Source: Pandoraea commovens (GTDB lineage Bacteria > Pseudomonadota > Gammaproteobacteria > Burkholderiales > Burkholderiaceae). From it: DNA of 64,000 bases. Both the position numbers and the translations under genes were made by a program. The stretch spans positions 478,840 through 542,839 of the forward strand of contig NZ_CABPSA010000003.1 of assembly GCF_902459615.1 (NCBI RefSeq). Direction: 5' to 3'. Of the stretch, positions 42,802 to 54,000 are shown piece after piece. The notes beneath the pieces were generated by a model. It did no database searches and was not told where the DNA came from. It saw nothing but the letters and a program-made list of their open reading frames with translations. The first letter of the stretch is position 1. Each line of letters starts with the position of its first letter.

Positions 42802-43596
42802 ATGAATGTTCTGATCGTCTACGCCCATCCCCAACCGCGCTCGCTCAACGGCGCGCTGCGCGACTTCGCCGTGCAGCATCTGGAAGCCGCGGGGCATCAT
42901 GTGCAAGTCTCGGATTTGTACGCGATGCAGTGGAAGACCACCATCGACGAGGCGGATGCACCGCAACGCGATCCGGCTGAGCCGTTTCACGCGTCGCTCG
43001 ACTCGAAGCAAGCGTTCCTCGACGGCACGCAGCGCGCCGACATCGCCCGCGAGCAGGAGAAGCTTCGCTGGGCCGATACGGTGATCTTCCAGTTCCCGTT
43101 GTGGTGGTTCTCCATGCCCGCAATCATGAAGGGCTGGTTCGACCGCGTGTATGCATATGGCTTCGCCTATGGCGTGGGCGAGCATTCGAACGCGCACTGG
43201 GGCGACCGTTACGGCGAAGGCTCGCTGTCGGGCAAGCGCGCCATGCTCCTGGTGACGACCGGCGGCTGGGACTCGCATTACAGCGCGCGCGGCATCAACG
43301 GGCCCATCGACGACATCTTGTTCCCGATTCAGCACGGCATGCTCTTCTACCCGGGCTTCGACGTACTGCCACCGTTCGTGACGTTCCGCTCGTCGCGGGT
43401 CGATGCCGAAGCGTTCGCCGTAATCACGCGCGATTTGGGCAAGCGTCTGGACACGCTCGCGACGACAGCGCCGATCCCGTACCGTCGCCAGAACTACGGC
43501 GACTACGAGATTCCTGCGCTGACGCTCAAGGACGAGGTCGCCACCGGCCTGACGGGATACGCTGCGCACGTCGCTCACGTCGCTCACGTCGCATAA
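42802..43596 (+). CDS. NAD(P)H dehydrogenase (quinone), flavodoxin-like fold
   Basis: The 264-residue protein has NQO-family motifs: NVLIVYAHPQPRSLNGALRD at the FMN site, FQFPLWWFSMPAIMKGWFDR around the flavin, and LVTTGGWDSHYS. Cytoplasmic two-electron reduction of quinones or related electrophiles is likely. GGAG lies seven bases before ATG. The C-terminus ends in three His-Val-Ala steps produced by an in-frame 9-bp repeat. The gene is divergent from a LysR regulator. Confidence 0.9.
   Translation: MNVLIVYAHPQPRSLNGALRDFAVQHLEAAGHHVQVSDLYAMQWKTTIDEADAPQRDPAEPFHASLDSKQAFLDGTQRADIAREQEKLRWADTVIFQFPLWWFSMPAIMKGWFDRVYAYGFAYGVGEHSNAHWGDRYGEGSLSGKRAMLLVTTGGWDSHYSARGINGPIDDILFPIQHGMLFYPGFDVLPPFVTFRSSRVDAEAFAVITRDLGKRLDTLATTAPIPYRRQNYGDYEIPALTLKDEVATGLTGYAAHVAHVAHVA
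43564..43590. repeat. In-frame 9-bp repeat at the 3' end of the oxidoreductase gene
   Basis: gcgcacgtc, gctcacgtc and gctcacgtc follow one another and encode Ala-His-Val steps, ending two codons before the stop. Unit changes would lengthen or shorten the tail by three residues without a frameshift. Confidence 0.85.
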
Positions 43597-43675
43597 GGGC
43601 CGCGTCACGACCCGCTTGCCGCCCGACGCGCGATCTGCAAGACTGGCGGCTCCGTTCCGTTACCGGTGCCGCCTC

Positions 43676-44302
43676 ATGCAACTCTCCACGCTTGCGATAT
43701 ATGCCACCGCCGCGCTGATCGGCGGCCTGATCCCCGGTCCGACGACACTGCTCGCCCTTGCCAACGGCGTCTCGGGCAACTGGCGAGTGGTGCTCGTGGG
43801 GATGTGCGGTGCGGCGCTGTCCGACCTGCTGGTCGTGGCCGCTGTGGGCGCCGGGCTCGGCGCGGTACTCATGGCGTCGGCGACGCTGTTCGCCACCGTC
43901 AAGTGGATCGGCGTGGCGTATCTCGTTTGGCTCGCGATTCAACTCTGGCGCAGCCATCCGCAAGACCTGAGTCAGGTGCGGATCAAGTCCGATCTGAGTG
44001 CAGGACGCGTCTTCCTGCGCAGCTTCGGCGTCGGACTGACCAATCCCAAGATTCTGCTGTTCTTCTCGGCGTTTCTTCCGCAATTCGTGGACACTTCGAT
44101 GCCGCTCGCGCCGCAGTACGCCGTGCTCGCGGTGGTCTCCGCTGGCGTCGATATTCTGGTGATGACGCTTTACGCGACCGGCGGCGTGCAGGCAGCGCGG
44201 CTGATGACGGCACGCGGTCTCAAGCGTCTGAACCGCGTTTGCGCCGTCGTCATGTTCTCGCTTGCGGGCGGTCTGGCGTTGTATCGCAAAACCGGTAACT
44301 GA
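43676..44302 (+). CDS. LysE/RhtB-family amino acid exporter
   Basis: The 208-residue membrane protein has six helices and the LysE/RhtB features: IGGLIPGPTTLLALANG in TM1 (the PGP motif), GAALSDLLVVAAVGAGLG in the following helix and FGVGLTNPKILLFFSAFLPQF. Such proteins export amino acids or derivatives. The start ATG at 43676 lies downstream of an open extension and has only a weak ribosome binding site. It is convergent with the E1 gene, separated by a hairpin. Confidence 0.9.
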   Translation: MQLSTLAIYATAALIGGLIPGPTTLLALANGVSGNWRVVLVGMCGAALSDLLVVAAVGAGLGAVLMASATLFATVKWIGVAYLVWLAIQLWRSHPQDLSQVRIKSDLSAGRVFLRSFGVGLTNPKILLFFSAFLPQFVDTSMPLAPQYAVLAVVSAGVDILVMTLYATGGVQAARLMTARGLKRLNRVCAVVMFSLAGGLALYRKTGN

Positions 44303-44315
44303 GCGCCAAACGTTC

Positions 44316-44353
44316 AGGTGAAGCGCGACACGCCCCCGCACCGCGCTTCACCT
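44316..44353. terminator. Hairpin between LysE gene and the E1 gene
   Basis: AGGTGAAGCGCG (44316-44327) and CGCGCTTCACCT (44342-44353) form a perfect 12-bp stem with a 14-nt loop between the two convergent genes. There is no long T-run. Confidence 0.65.
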
Positions 44354-44360
44354 TCCCGCT

Positions 44361-44408
44361 TCTAGCGTCACCTCTAGCGTCACCTCTAGCCTCACCTCTG
44401 GCTTCGCT
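44361..44408. repeat. 12-bp tandem repeat beyond the 3' end of the E1 gene
   Basis: tctagcgtcacc occurs twice (44361, 44373), then tctagcctcacc (44385) and a degenerate fourth copy (44397). It ends 15 bp from the E1 stop and follows directly on the hairpin. Confidence 0.85.
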
Positions 44409-44423
44409 TTCTCCACTTCCCCA

Positions 44424-47099
<2,676 letters not shown>

Positions 47100-47185
47100 G
47101 ACATGTCTCCTTGAGATCACGAACCACAGTAGGGATCGCGACGGGGGTTCGCGATAGCGATTACGACAGCAATAAGCGCAGCATG

Positions 47186-47244
47186 GATTGCATTTGCAAT
47201 CGTCATGCCGGCCATTCTAGCCATGTACAATTGCATCTGCAACT
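47186..47244. promoter_or_regulatory. MarR operators and promoters between aceE and marR
   Basis: Site 1, GATTGCATTTGCAATC (47186-47201), has perfect 7-bp arms; site 2, AATTGCATCTGCAACT (47229-47244), is a weaker copy, 43 bp away. On the minus strand -35 TTGCAG (complement of 47237-47242, inside site 2) and -10 TAGAAT (complement of 47214-47219) are 17 bp apart and should drive aceE. On the plus strand TACAAT (47226-47231) is a candidate marR -10 overlapping site 2. Binding by the MarR protein would block both promoters. Confidence 0.72.
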
Positions 47245-47270
47245 CACATGTGACATCGACAAGGACATTC

Positions 47271-47732
47271 ATGAGCACGCCTGACCCCGATCTTTGGTTC
47301 TCCTTCGTGCGTGCGCACCGCACGATGATTCGCGAGATCGAGCGCCGTCTGGCGCAGGCCGACCTGCCCGCCTACGCCTGGTACGACACGCTGTGGGGGC
47401 TGGAAAGCGGCCCGCAAGGCACGCGGCGCATGCACGAACTGGCCGACGTGCTCGCCATCGAGCGCTACAACCTCACGCGCCTGATCGACCGTCTGGAGCA
47501 GGAAGGGCTCGTGACGCGCATGCGCGACCCGGACGACGGACGCGCGGCCTACGCGACCATCACCGACAAGGGACGCACCCTTCGCAAGAAGATGTGGAAG
47601 GTCTACCAGTCCACCGTGGCGGAGTTGTTCCTCAGCCAGTTTCGCGAGAAGGACGTCGCCCCCATGGCCGAGGCGCTGGATCGTGCGAGTACGGCAGCGA
47701 AGGCGTTTCTGTCGGAGACCAAGGCGCGATAA
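47271..47732 (+). CDS. MarR-family transcriptional regulator
   Basis: The 153-residue winged-helix protein has LWGLESGPQGTRRMHELADV, the recognition helix IERYNLTRLIDRLEQEGLV and the wing RDPDDGRAAYATITDKGR, all typical of MarR. It has no Cys, so a thiol redox switch is unlikely. ATG at 47271 follows AAGGA; the frame opens 22 codons earlier across the operators and is not used. It is divergent from aceE and converges with the E1-like gene (17 bp between stops). Identical palindromes before aceE and before the E1-like/GST pair make it their likely shared repressor. Confidence 0.92.
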   Translation: MSTPDPDLWFSFVRAHRTMIREIERRLAQADLPAYAWYDTLWGLESGPQGTRRMHELADVLAIERYNLTRLIDRLEQEGLVTRMRDPDDGRAAYATITDKGRTLRKKMWKVYQSTVAELFLSQFREKDVAPMAEALDRASTAAKAFLSETKAR

Positions 47733-47749
47733 CGCATTCCTCGGCGACG

Positions 47750-48976
47750 TCAGACCACGCCGTAACGACGCGTAGCGTCTGCGATGCGGGTGCGCGGCAA
47801 CGTGCCCTCGTCCACCAGCAGACGCAGCGCGTTGAGTACGATCCATCGCACGCCGGGGGCGTCGCCCGTGCCTAACCGCTCGCCGCTTTCGTCCGTCGCT
47901 TCTCCGATGTCAGCATCGTCGCTGCCCAGCGCAGCAAAACGGGCGGGCACGAACGCGCCGATCTGATTGGCGATATGACGGGCATAACCGGTGACGGCCA
48001 GCACCGGCGCACTGCCGTCGCCCAGACATTGCACGAGATGTGGCATATGGGCTGCGGCATCCGGGCGCTGCAACGCCATACGCTCAGCTTCCCCCGCCTC
48101 CCGCGCCAGACGCGTGTAGCTCGGGCAACTCCACACTTCGCACGCCACACCCCAATCGAGTTGCAGCCAGCGCGCGGCTTCCAGCACGTTCGCCAACGCC
48201 CTGCCCGCCCCGCACAGTCGAACGACGTACGGCGGATTCGTGTCGGGTAACGTGCGCAGGCGGTACATCCCTTTGAAAGCGTTGCGCGCATCGGTGCGCG
48301 TGAGCGCGCGCGATTGCGCGTGGGGCACTTCATGCGCGCTCAGATAGCAAAAGCCGGATTCACCGCGGACGTACAGCGCGTCGAGCGCCGCACACAACAA
48401 TGCCTTCAACTCCTGTGCCGAAGCCGGGTCGTACGGTAGCCATTCGGCTTGTGCCGCGAGCCACATCGGCAATTCCGGCCGAACGCGCTTGAACCTGTCC
48501 GGTGACCAGATGGTGGCGTCGTTGAGGAAAATGCCGCGCCGCCCTGCTCCGGCGTCCTGAGCATCCTTCAATCCCGCCGCTTCGATACCGGCGCTCAGCA
48601 CACCGCGCAACGTCGGGGAATGCAGCAGGTACAGCAACGGACGCTCGCGCGCCGGGGCCGACCGGAACCACGTGACGATGGCGCTCGCGAGTGGCACGGG
48701 TTTGCTGCTCCGCTTTCGCTTCGATGCCGGATCCTTCGGTGGTGGCGGCGCAATCTCGGCATCCGAATCGACAATCCAGACCTTGTCGGATGTCTCGCCT
48801 TCAGAAAGCGCATGCGTCAGCGACGCAAGCGCACCGGACGGCGACACCGGCGTCTGCCCCGCACTGCGCACGGCGCGCAGCTTGCCGATGCAGGCGAGCG
48901 CCGCCTGCCGCGTGACCTCGTCCGGCGCGCTTCGTCCCTCCAACGCGGCACGGCCCCGGCTGACCCATTCCCTCAT
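47750..48976 (-). CDS. Truncated E1 paralogue: C-terminal half of an AceE-like protein
   Basis: The 408-residue protein matches only the C-terminal half of the neighbouring AceE. Matching pairs include YDPASAQELKALL with YDPTFQYELAVIL, AFKGMYRLR with ILKGLYLLR, GVACEVWSCPSYTRL with GVQSDLWSATSLTEV, VQCLGD with QQCLAD, and a closing RRYGV with RKYGI. The GDG-NCN thiamine-diphosphate motif and catalytic Glu region are absent, and a Pro/Lys-rich linker (PPPPKDPASKRKRSSK) lies near residue 80. The frame is intact with GAGGA seven bases before ATG, so it is a maintained gene rather than debris. It cannot be an active E1 alone; a partner, regulator or decoy role is inferred. Confidence 0.85.
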   Translation of the reverse strand: MREWVSRGRAALEGRSAPDEVTRQAALACIGKLRAVRSAGQTPVSPSGALASLTHALSEGETSDKVWIVDSDAEIAPPPPKDPASKRKRSSKPVPLASAIVTWFRSAPARERPLLYLLHSPTLRGVLSAGIEAAGLKDAQDAGAGRRGIFLNDATIWSPDRFKRVRPELPMWLAAQAEWLPYDPASAQELKALLCAALDALYVRGESGFCYLSAHEVPHAQSRALTRTDARNAFKGMYRLRTLPDTNPPYVVRLCGAGRALANVLEAARWLQLDWGVACEVWSCPSYTRLAREAGEAERMALQRPDAAAHMPHLVQCLGDGSAPVLAVTGYARHIANQIGAFVPARFAALGSDDADIGEATDESGERLGTGDAPGVRWIVLNALRLLVDEGTLPRTRIADATRRYGVV

Positions 48977-49017
48977 GGCATTCCTCACATCTTGTGATTC
49001 GTCGTGGAAACACATAC

Positions 49018-49048
49018 GATTGCAATTGCAATCATTGTATTTGCAATC
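49018..49048. promoter_or_regulatory. Two overlapping MarR-type operators between the E1-like gene and GST
   Basis: GATTGCAATTGCAATC (49018-49033) is a perfect 16-bp palindrome. CATTGTATTTGCAATC (49033-49048) matches the aceE-marR site 1 at 14 of 16 positions. The pair sits midway between the two divergent starts (48976 and 49079). Both genes also share the identical GAGGAATGCCATG around their starts. Confidence 0.72.
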
Positions 49049-49078
49049 GCAAACCAAGACAACGTCCCGAGGAATGCC

Positions 49079-49747
49079 ATGAACGCCAAGAATTCCATCC
49101 ACCCGCCGATCACCTTCTATACGGCCAACACGCCCAACGGGCTGAAGGTCAGTCTGTATCTGCACGAAGCCGGTCTGGCGCATCGACAGGTCAACGTCGA
49201 TCTTTCTGCGGGCGAGCAGAAGCAACCCGCGTTTTTGTCGCTGAATCCGAACGGCAAGATTCCGGTGATCGTCGACCACGAGCGCGATCTGACGGTGTTC
49301 GAGTCGGGCGCGATCCTGACCTATCTCGCGACGAAGACCGGTGTGCTGCAACCGATGACGCAAGCGAAGGCGATTGCCGTCAATCAATGGCTGCACTTTC
49401 AGATCGGCGGCATCGGCCCGATGCTGGGTCAGCTCTGGTGGTTCCTGCACGGCTCGAAGACACGTAACGCCGAGGCCATCGAGCGCTATCGCAAGGAGTC
49501 GCTGCGCTTGATCGGCGTGGTGGACATGAAGCTGGCCAGATCGGCCTATCTCGCGACGGACGAGTACTCGATTGCCGACATCGCCGCCTTCGCGTGGTTG
49601 CGTACGTATTACGAACTGGACCTCGACCTGACGCCGTTCCCCGATGTGCGGCAATGGCTGACGGACATCGAGGCGCGTCCGGCGGTGCAAAAGGCAATTG
49701 CGGCCAATCGCGGCGCGTCCGAGGCAACCGAGGCGCAGGAGGCATGA
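49079..49747 (+). CDS. Glutathione S-transferase (YfcG/Ure2-like)
   Basis: The 222-residue protein has the thioredoxin-like N-domain (ITFYTANTPNGLKVSLYLHE, then NPNGKIPVIVDHERD, and ESGAILTYLA in the gamma-glutamyl-binding region). The all-helical C-domain holds GGIGPMLGQLWWFLH, characteristic of the YfcG/Nu class. That class conjugates glutathione or reduces disulfides and peroxides in the cytoplasm. GAGGA lies seven bases before ATG 49079. It is divergent from the E1-like gene, downstream of the MarR-type sites, and four bases before the SMR gene. Confidence 0.93.
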   Translation: MNAKNSIHPPITFYTANTPNGLKVSLYLHEAGLAHRQVNVDLSAGEQKQPAFLSLNPNGKIPVIVDHERDLTVFESGAILTYLATKTGVLQPMTQAKAIAVNQWLHFQIGGIGPMLGQLWWFLHGSKTRNAEAIERYRKESLRLIGVVDMKLARSAYLATDEYSIADIAAFAWLRTYYELDLDLTPFPDVRQWLTDIEARPAVQKAIAANRGASEATEAQEA

Positions 49748-49751
49748 CACG

Positions 49752-50096
49752 ATGAATGCGATGAACGCAATGGCCTGGTTTTACCTGCTGCTTGCGGCGG
49801 CACTGGAAATCGCGATGGGGCTCGCGCTCAAGCTCAATCAGGGCTGGACGCGCGTGCTGCCCAGTGCGATCGCCGTTGCCGCCGCGCTCGCCAGCATCTA
49901 CCTGCTGGCGCTGGCGTTGCGCGCGCTGCCTGTCGGCACGGCCTATGCCATCTGGACGGGTATCGGGACGGTTGGACTGGTGGCCGTCGGCATCTTCTGG
50001 TTCGGGGAGTCGCTGACGTGGAGCCGCGTCGGCTTTCTGACGCTGGCAATCGTGGGCATTGCAGGACTGCGGTTCTCGGGAGGGGACGCCGCCTGA
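49752..50096 (+). CDS. SMR-family transporter (SugE/Gdx-like)
   Basis: The 114-residue protein has four membrane helices and the small multidrug resistance pattern: the essential Glu in AAALEIAMGLALKLNQGWT, ALRALPVGTAYAIWTGIGTVG in helix 3 and FWFGESLTWSRV. The GTAYAIWTGIG segment is shared by EmrE and SugE/Gdx branches; Lys-Leu-Asn-Gln-Gly after helix 1 leans to SugE. It probably exports small cations by proton exchange. The ATG at 49752 follows AGGAGG; three Met in the first seven residues leave the exact start open. It begins four bases after the GST stop. Confidence 0.9.
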   Translation: MNAMNAMAWFYLLLAAALEIAMGLALKLNQGWTRVLPSAIAVAAALASIYLLALALRALPVGTAYAIWTGIGTVGLVAVGIFWFGESLTWSRVGFLTLAIVGIAGLRFSGGDAA

Positions 50097-50120
50097 TGTG
50101 TCGATGGGTGTCACGCCAGC

Positions 50121-50150
50121 CTGACGCGCGTCGATGTCACCCTCTATACT
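50121..50150 (+). promoter_or_regulatory. Likely promoter of the PPOX-like gene
   Basis: CTGACG (50121-50126) and TATACT (50145-50150) are 18 bp apart, about 48 nt before the ATG at 50199. Confidence 0.45.
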
Positions 50151-50198
50151 GCCCGCTCCTGGCGACACCTTGGACACCTGAAGTGATGAGGCAATGAC

Positions 50199-50813
50199 AT
50201 GAATCACGATGTGAGCAGCGTCGAACAACTCGAAGCGATCTACGGCGAGCCGGGCGAGCGCTCGATCTGGAAGGAACTGACGTACCTCAACGAGGACTAT
50301 CAGGCGTTCGTGAAAGCCTGCCCGTTTGTGGTGCTGGCGTCCGTCAGCGAGGAAGGCACGGACTGCTCACCGAAGGGGGATCCGGCCGGTTTCGTCCAGA
50401 TTCTCGACGAACGCACGCTCGCCGTACCGGACCGTCCCGGCAACAATCGCATCGACAATCTGCGCAACATCATTGCCGATCCGCGCGTGTCGCTGCTGTT
50501 CCTCATCCCCGGCATCGGCGAGACACTGCGCGTGAACGGCCGTGCGCGCATTTCGGTCGACCCCGACCTGCTCGCGCGCTTCGACGTCAACGGCAAGCTC
50601 CCCAAAACGGTGATCGTCGTGTCGATCGATCGCGTGTATTTCCATTGCGCGAAAGCCATCGTCCGCTCCCATCTGTGGGATCAGGCGACGCAGATCGCGC
50701 GCGAACGTCTGCCGAGCACCGGCGCGATGCATCGCCGTCTGAGCGGCGGTCATTTCGACGCAGAGACTTACGATCGCGATCTTCAGAAGAACACGGTCGC
50801 GGGTTTGTATTGA
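50199..50813 (+). CDS. Pyridoxamine 5'-phosphate oxidase-family FMN-binding protein
   Basis: The 204-residue protein matches the MSMEG_1061-type PPOX group. It has FVVLASVSEEGTDCSPKGDPAGFVQ, DRPGNNRIDNLRNIIADPRV for FMN phosphate contacts, and a split-barrel core with LLFLIPGIGETLRVNGRARI. It probably binds FMN or F420-like cofactor in the cytoplasm; no substrate can be named. The ATG has a weak upstream AGGCAA. It follows the SMR gene by 102 bp with its own predicted promoter, so it may be outside the MarR module. Confidence 0.88.
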   Translation: MNHDVSSVEQLEAIYGEPGERSIWKELTYLNEDYQAFVKACPFVVLASVSEEGTDCSPKGDPAGFVQILDERTLAVPDRPGNNRIDNLRNIIADPRVSLLFLIPGIGETLRVNGRARISVDPDLLARFDVNGKLPKTVIVVSIDRVYFHCAKAIVRSHLWDQATQIARERLPSTGAMHRRLSGGHFDAETYDRDLQKNTVAGLY

Positions 50814-51005
50814 CGGATGAAACACCGGGCCGCGCAAGCGCTTCGCCACCGACGCGCTTCGTGGTCCGTAACGTTAGGTAACCTGAGGTCGTCGCCAAAC
50901 TCCACGTCCCGAATTCGCGAACTTTCACTTCATTTCATCAGTTCGTCATGACTCCGCCCAATACTCCGGGACTTCGACCAAGTTCCAAAGAGGACATCGG
51001 AGTCC

Positions 51006-54000
51006 ATGAAACCCATCGCCATTCTGGCAGGCGTCATCGCGCTTTTCGCCGAGCAGCACGCCCTCGCCGCTAATTTCCAAATCATCAACGGGCAGACGAT
51101 CACCGCAGGGCAGACGTTGTCGAGCGGCCAGACCGGCACGATCAACAACGGCGGCACGTTGCAGGTCAGCGGCGGCACCGTAGGCATTACGACCACCGGC
51201 AACGCCACCATCGTCAACAACGGCACGATCAACATGACGGGCACCGGCCGGGCCATTCGCGACAACACGGGTGTGTCGCTTACGGTCACAAACGGTGTCG
51301 GCGCGAGCATGACGACGTTCGACGCCGACGTGATCCAGATGAACAAGTCGAACGGCAGCATCGTCTTCAACAACTACGGCACGCTGACGTCGACCAACAG
51401 TTCCGGCTCCGGCAATCAGGCCATCGACTTCAACGCCATCACGACCGGCACCAACGTTCTCAACAACTTTGCGGGCGGTGTCATTCAGGCGAACGAAGCC
51501 GATGCGGTGCGCCCCGGCGTGAATGGGGTGGTCAACAACGCGGGCATCATCCGCTCGACGGTGAACCCCGGCAGCACGAGCAGCAGCGACGGCGTCGATG
51601 CGCAGGCCAACAGCGGCATCACCGTCAACAATACGGGCGCCGGTCTGATTCAGGGGGCGCGCCACGGCATTACGGGCGGCGTCGACACGACGACCGACGG
51701 CACCTTCACGCTGAACGTCAACAACAGCGCCGGTGCGACGATTCAGGGCATGAACGGCTCCGGCATCAACATCGATGGGTTCAACGCCAAGGAAGTCGTC
51801 ACCATCGTCAACGCGGGCACGATCATCGGTGACGGCGTGACGGGCGATGGCGACGGTGTGGATGTCGACGGTATCGTCAACATCACCAACTCGGGCACGA
51901 TTCGCGGCGCGCGCGCCAACAACGACGTCAGCGAAGGCGTCACTGTGGGCGGTGGCACCATCGTCAACAGCGGCACCATCGTCGGCGAGAACACGCCTGG
52001 CGGCATCGGTCGCGGCATCACGCTCGCGGGTGTCGACAAAGACCCCGTCACCAAAGCGCCCATCGCGCCGCAGGGCATCTACACCAACACGACCATCGTC
52101 AACAGCGGCCTCATTCGTGGCCAGAGCGACTCGGCGATTGCAGTGACGGGCGGGCGCAACGCCTTCACCGTGACCGTCATCAATCAGGCCAGCGGTGTGC
52201 TCGAAGGCGGCGGTGCGACGGCGGCAGTCGTGAATACCGGCGCAAACGATGCCACCGTGACCAACTACGGCACGATCACAGCCGACCAAAGCGGCAAGGC
52301 GGTGGATCTGGGCAGTGGCAACAGCAATCTCCAGATTCTGGGCGGCGCAGCGGTGGTGAATGGCGACGTGTCCGGCGGCACCGGCACCAGCACACTGACG
52401 ATCACACCGGGTGCGGGCAACGCGTTCAGCTACAACGGCGCGATTTCCAACTTCTCGGCGGTCTCGCTCGGCGCGGGCACGATCGCACTGAACGGTGCGA
52501 GCACTTACGCGGGCGCAACGTCGATTGCCAGCGGTGCGACGGTCCTCGTCGGCGACGCCGCGCATCGCAGCGCAACGCTGGGCAGCGGCATGACGAGCGT
52601 CGCCTCCGGTGCGACGCTCGGCGGTTACGGCGGCGTGCTCGGCAGCGTGACGAACGCGGGCATCATCGCGGTGGGTAGCGCTTCGCTGGGTGCTACGCCG
52701 GGGGTGCTCGGCACGTTCACCATCGCGGGCGATTACGTCGGCAACAACGGCACGGCACTGTTCGGTGCGACGGTCTCGCCGGATGGCTCGACCGCATCGG
52801 ACAAGCTCGTCATCAACGGGAACGCAAGCGGCACGACGCTGCTCAAGCTCACCGTCACGGGGACGGGTGTGCCCACGTCGGGAGCGGGCATTCAACTGGT
52901 GCAGGTCAACGGAACGGCCTCCGATGGGGCTTTCAGGCTGGCGGCACCGATTCAGGCGGGCGCGTATCAGTACCTGCTTCGCAAGGTCGGCCCGGTGGGC
53001 GGCGATCCGAGCTGGTACTTGTCGACGTCGTACGCGTCGGGCCAGACGGCCTATCGCGCCGCAGCCGTCGGCTACGCGATGACGCCGCAACTGAACGCCG
53101 ACTTCGGTTACACGATGCTGGGCCGCTTGCAGGAACGCATGGGCAGTGTGCGTGGCGTGAGCGTGCCGGGTGAGGATGCATCGAACGGTGTGTGGGGACG
53201 TTTGTACGGCAAGACGATGGACACCACGCTGTCGGGACGCTTCGGTGCGGACGAACGCATGTTCGCGGCGCAGTTCGGCCGCGACTGGCGTCTGAATACG
53301 GATGCCTCAGGCATGGGCGGCAGCGCGCTCGTGGGGCTGACGGCGACGTTCGGGACGGCCTCGGCGTCGTTCTCCGACAGCGCGCGCACGCAGGACCCGA
53401 CGCTCTCCGCCGCGACCGGCACCGTCTCGATGCAGGCGCAATCGGTCGGGGCATACTGGACGCGCATTCTGCCGCAAGGCGCCTTCATCGACGTCACGAC
53501 GCAGTTCTCCCACTATCGCAACAAGTACAGCGACGTCGCTGGTTTAGGCGCGACGCAGAACGGCTTCGGTGCGGCACTGTCGGGCGAGGTCGGCCATCGC
53601 TTCTCGATTCTGGGATCGGGCTTCACCGTCGAGCCGCAAGTGCAGCTGGCGTATCAGTACCTGCATCTGAACGGCTTCAGCGACAGCGTGTCGTCGGTGT
53701 CGGGCAATACGACGAATGCCCTGCGCGGGCGCGTGGGCGTGAAATTCAATACGCCGGATCTGGGCAATGCGGTGGGTGTCGGTTCGGCGTCGCCGTATCT
53801 GAGCGTCGACGTGGTCCACGACTTCCTCTCGCCGGGTGCGACCAACGTGGGCGGTGCGACGTTCGACAGCAGCCTGGCGAAGACGTGGTACGAACTCGGC
53901 GCAGGCGTCGAAGCGACGCTGGGCCGCACGTCTTCGATGTATGCCGGTGTGAAGTACGCCCGCAACATGGGCGGCGACTATCGTCGTAACGTCTACGGGC

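Noticed and set aside
49004-49078. Longer N-terminus of the GST
   Set aside because: It would translate the palindromic operators; ATG 49079 has a good ribosome binding site and the family N-terminus.
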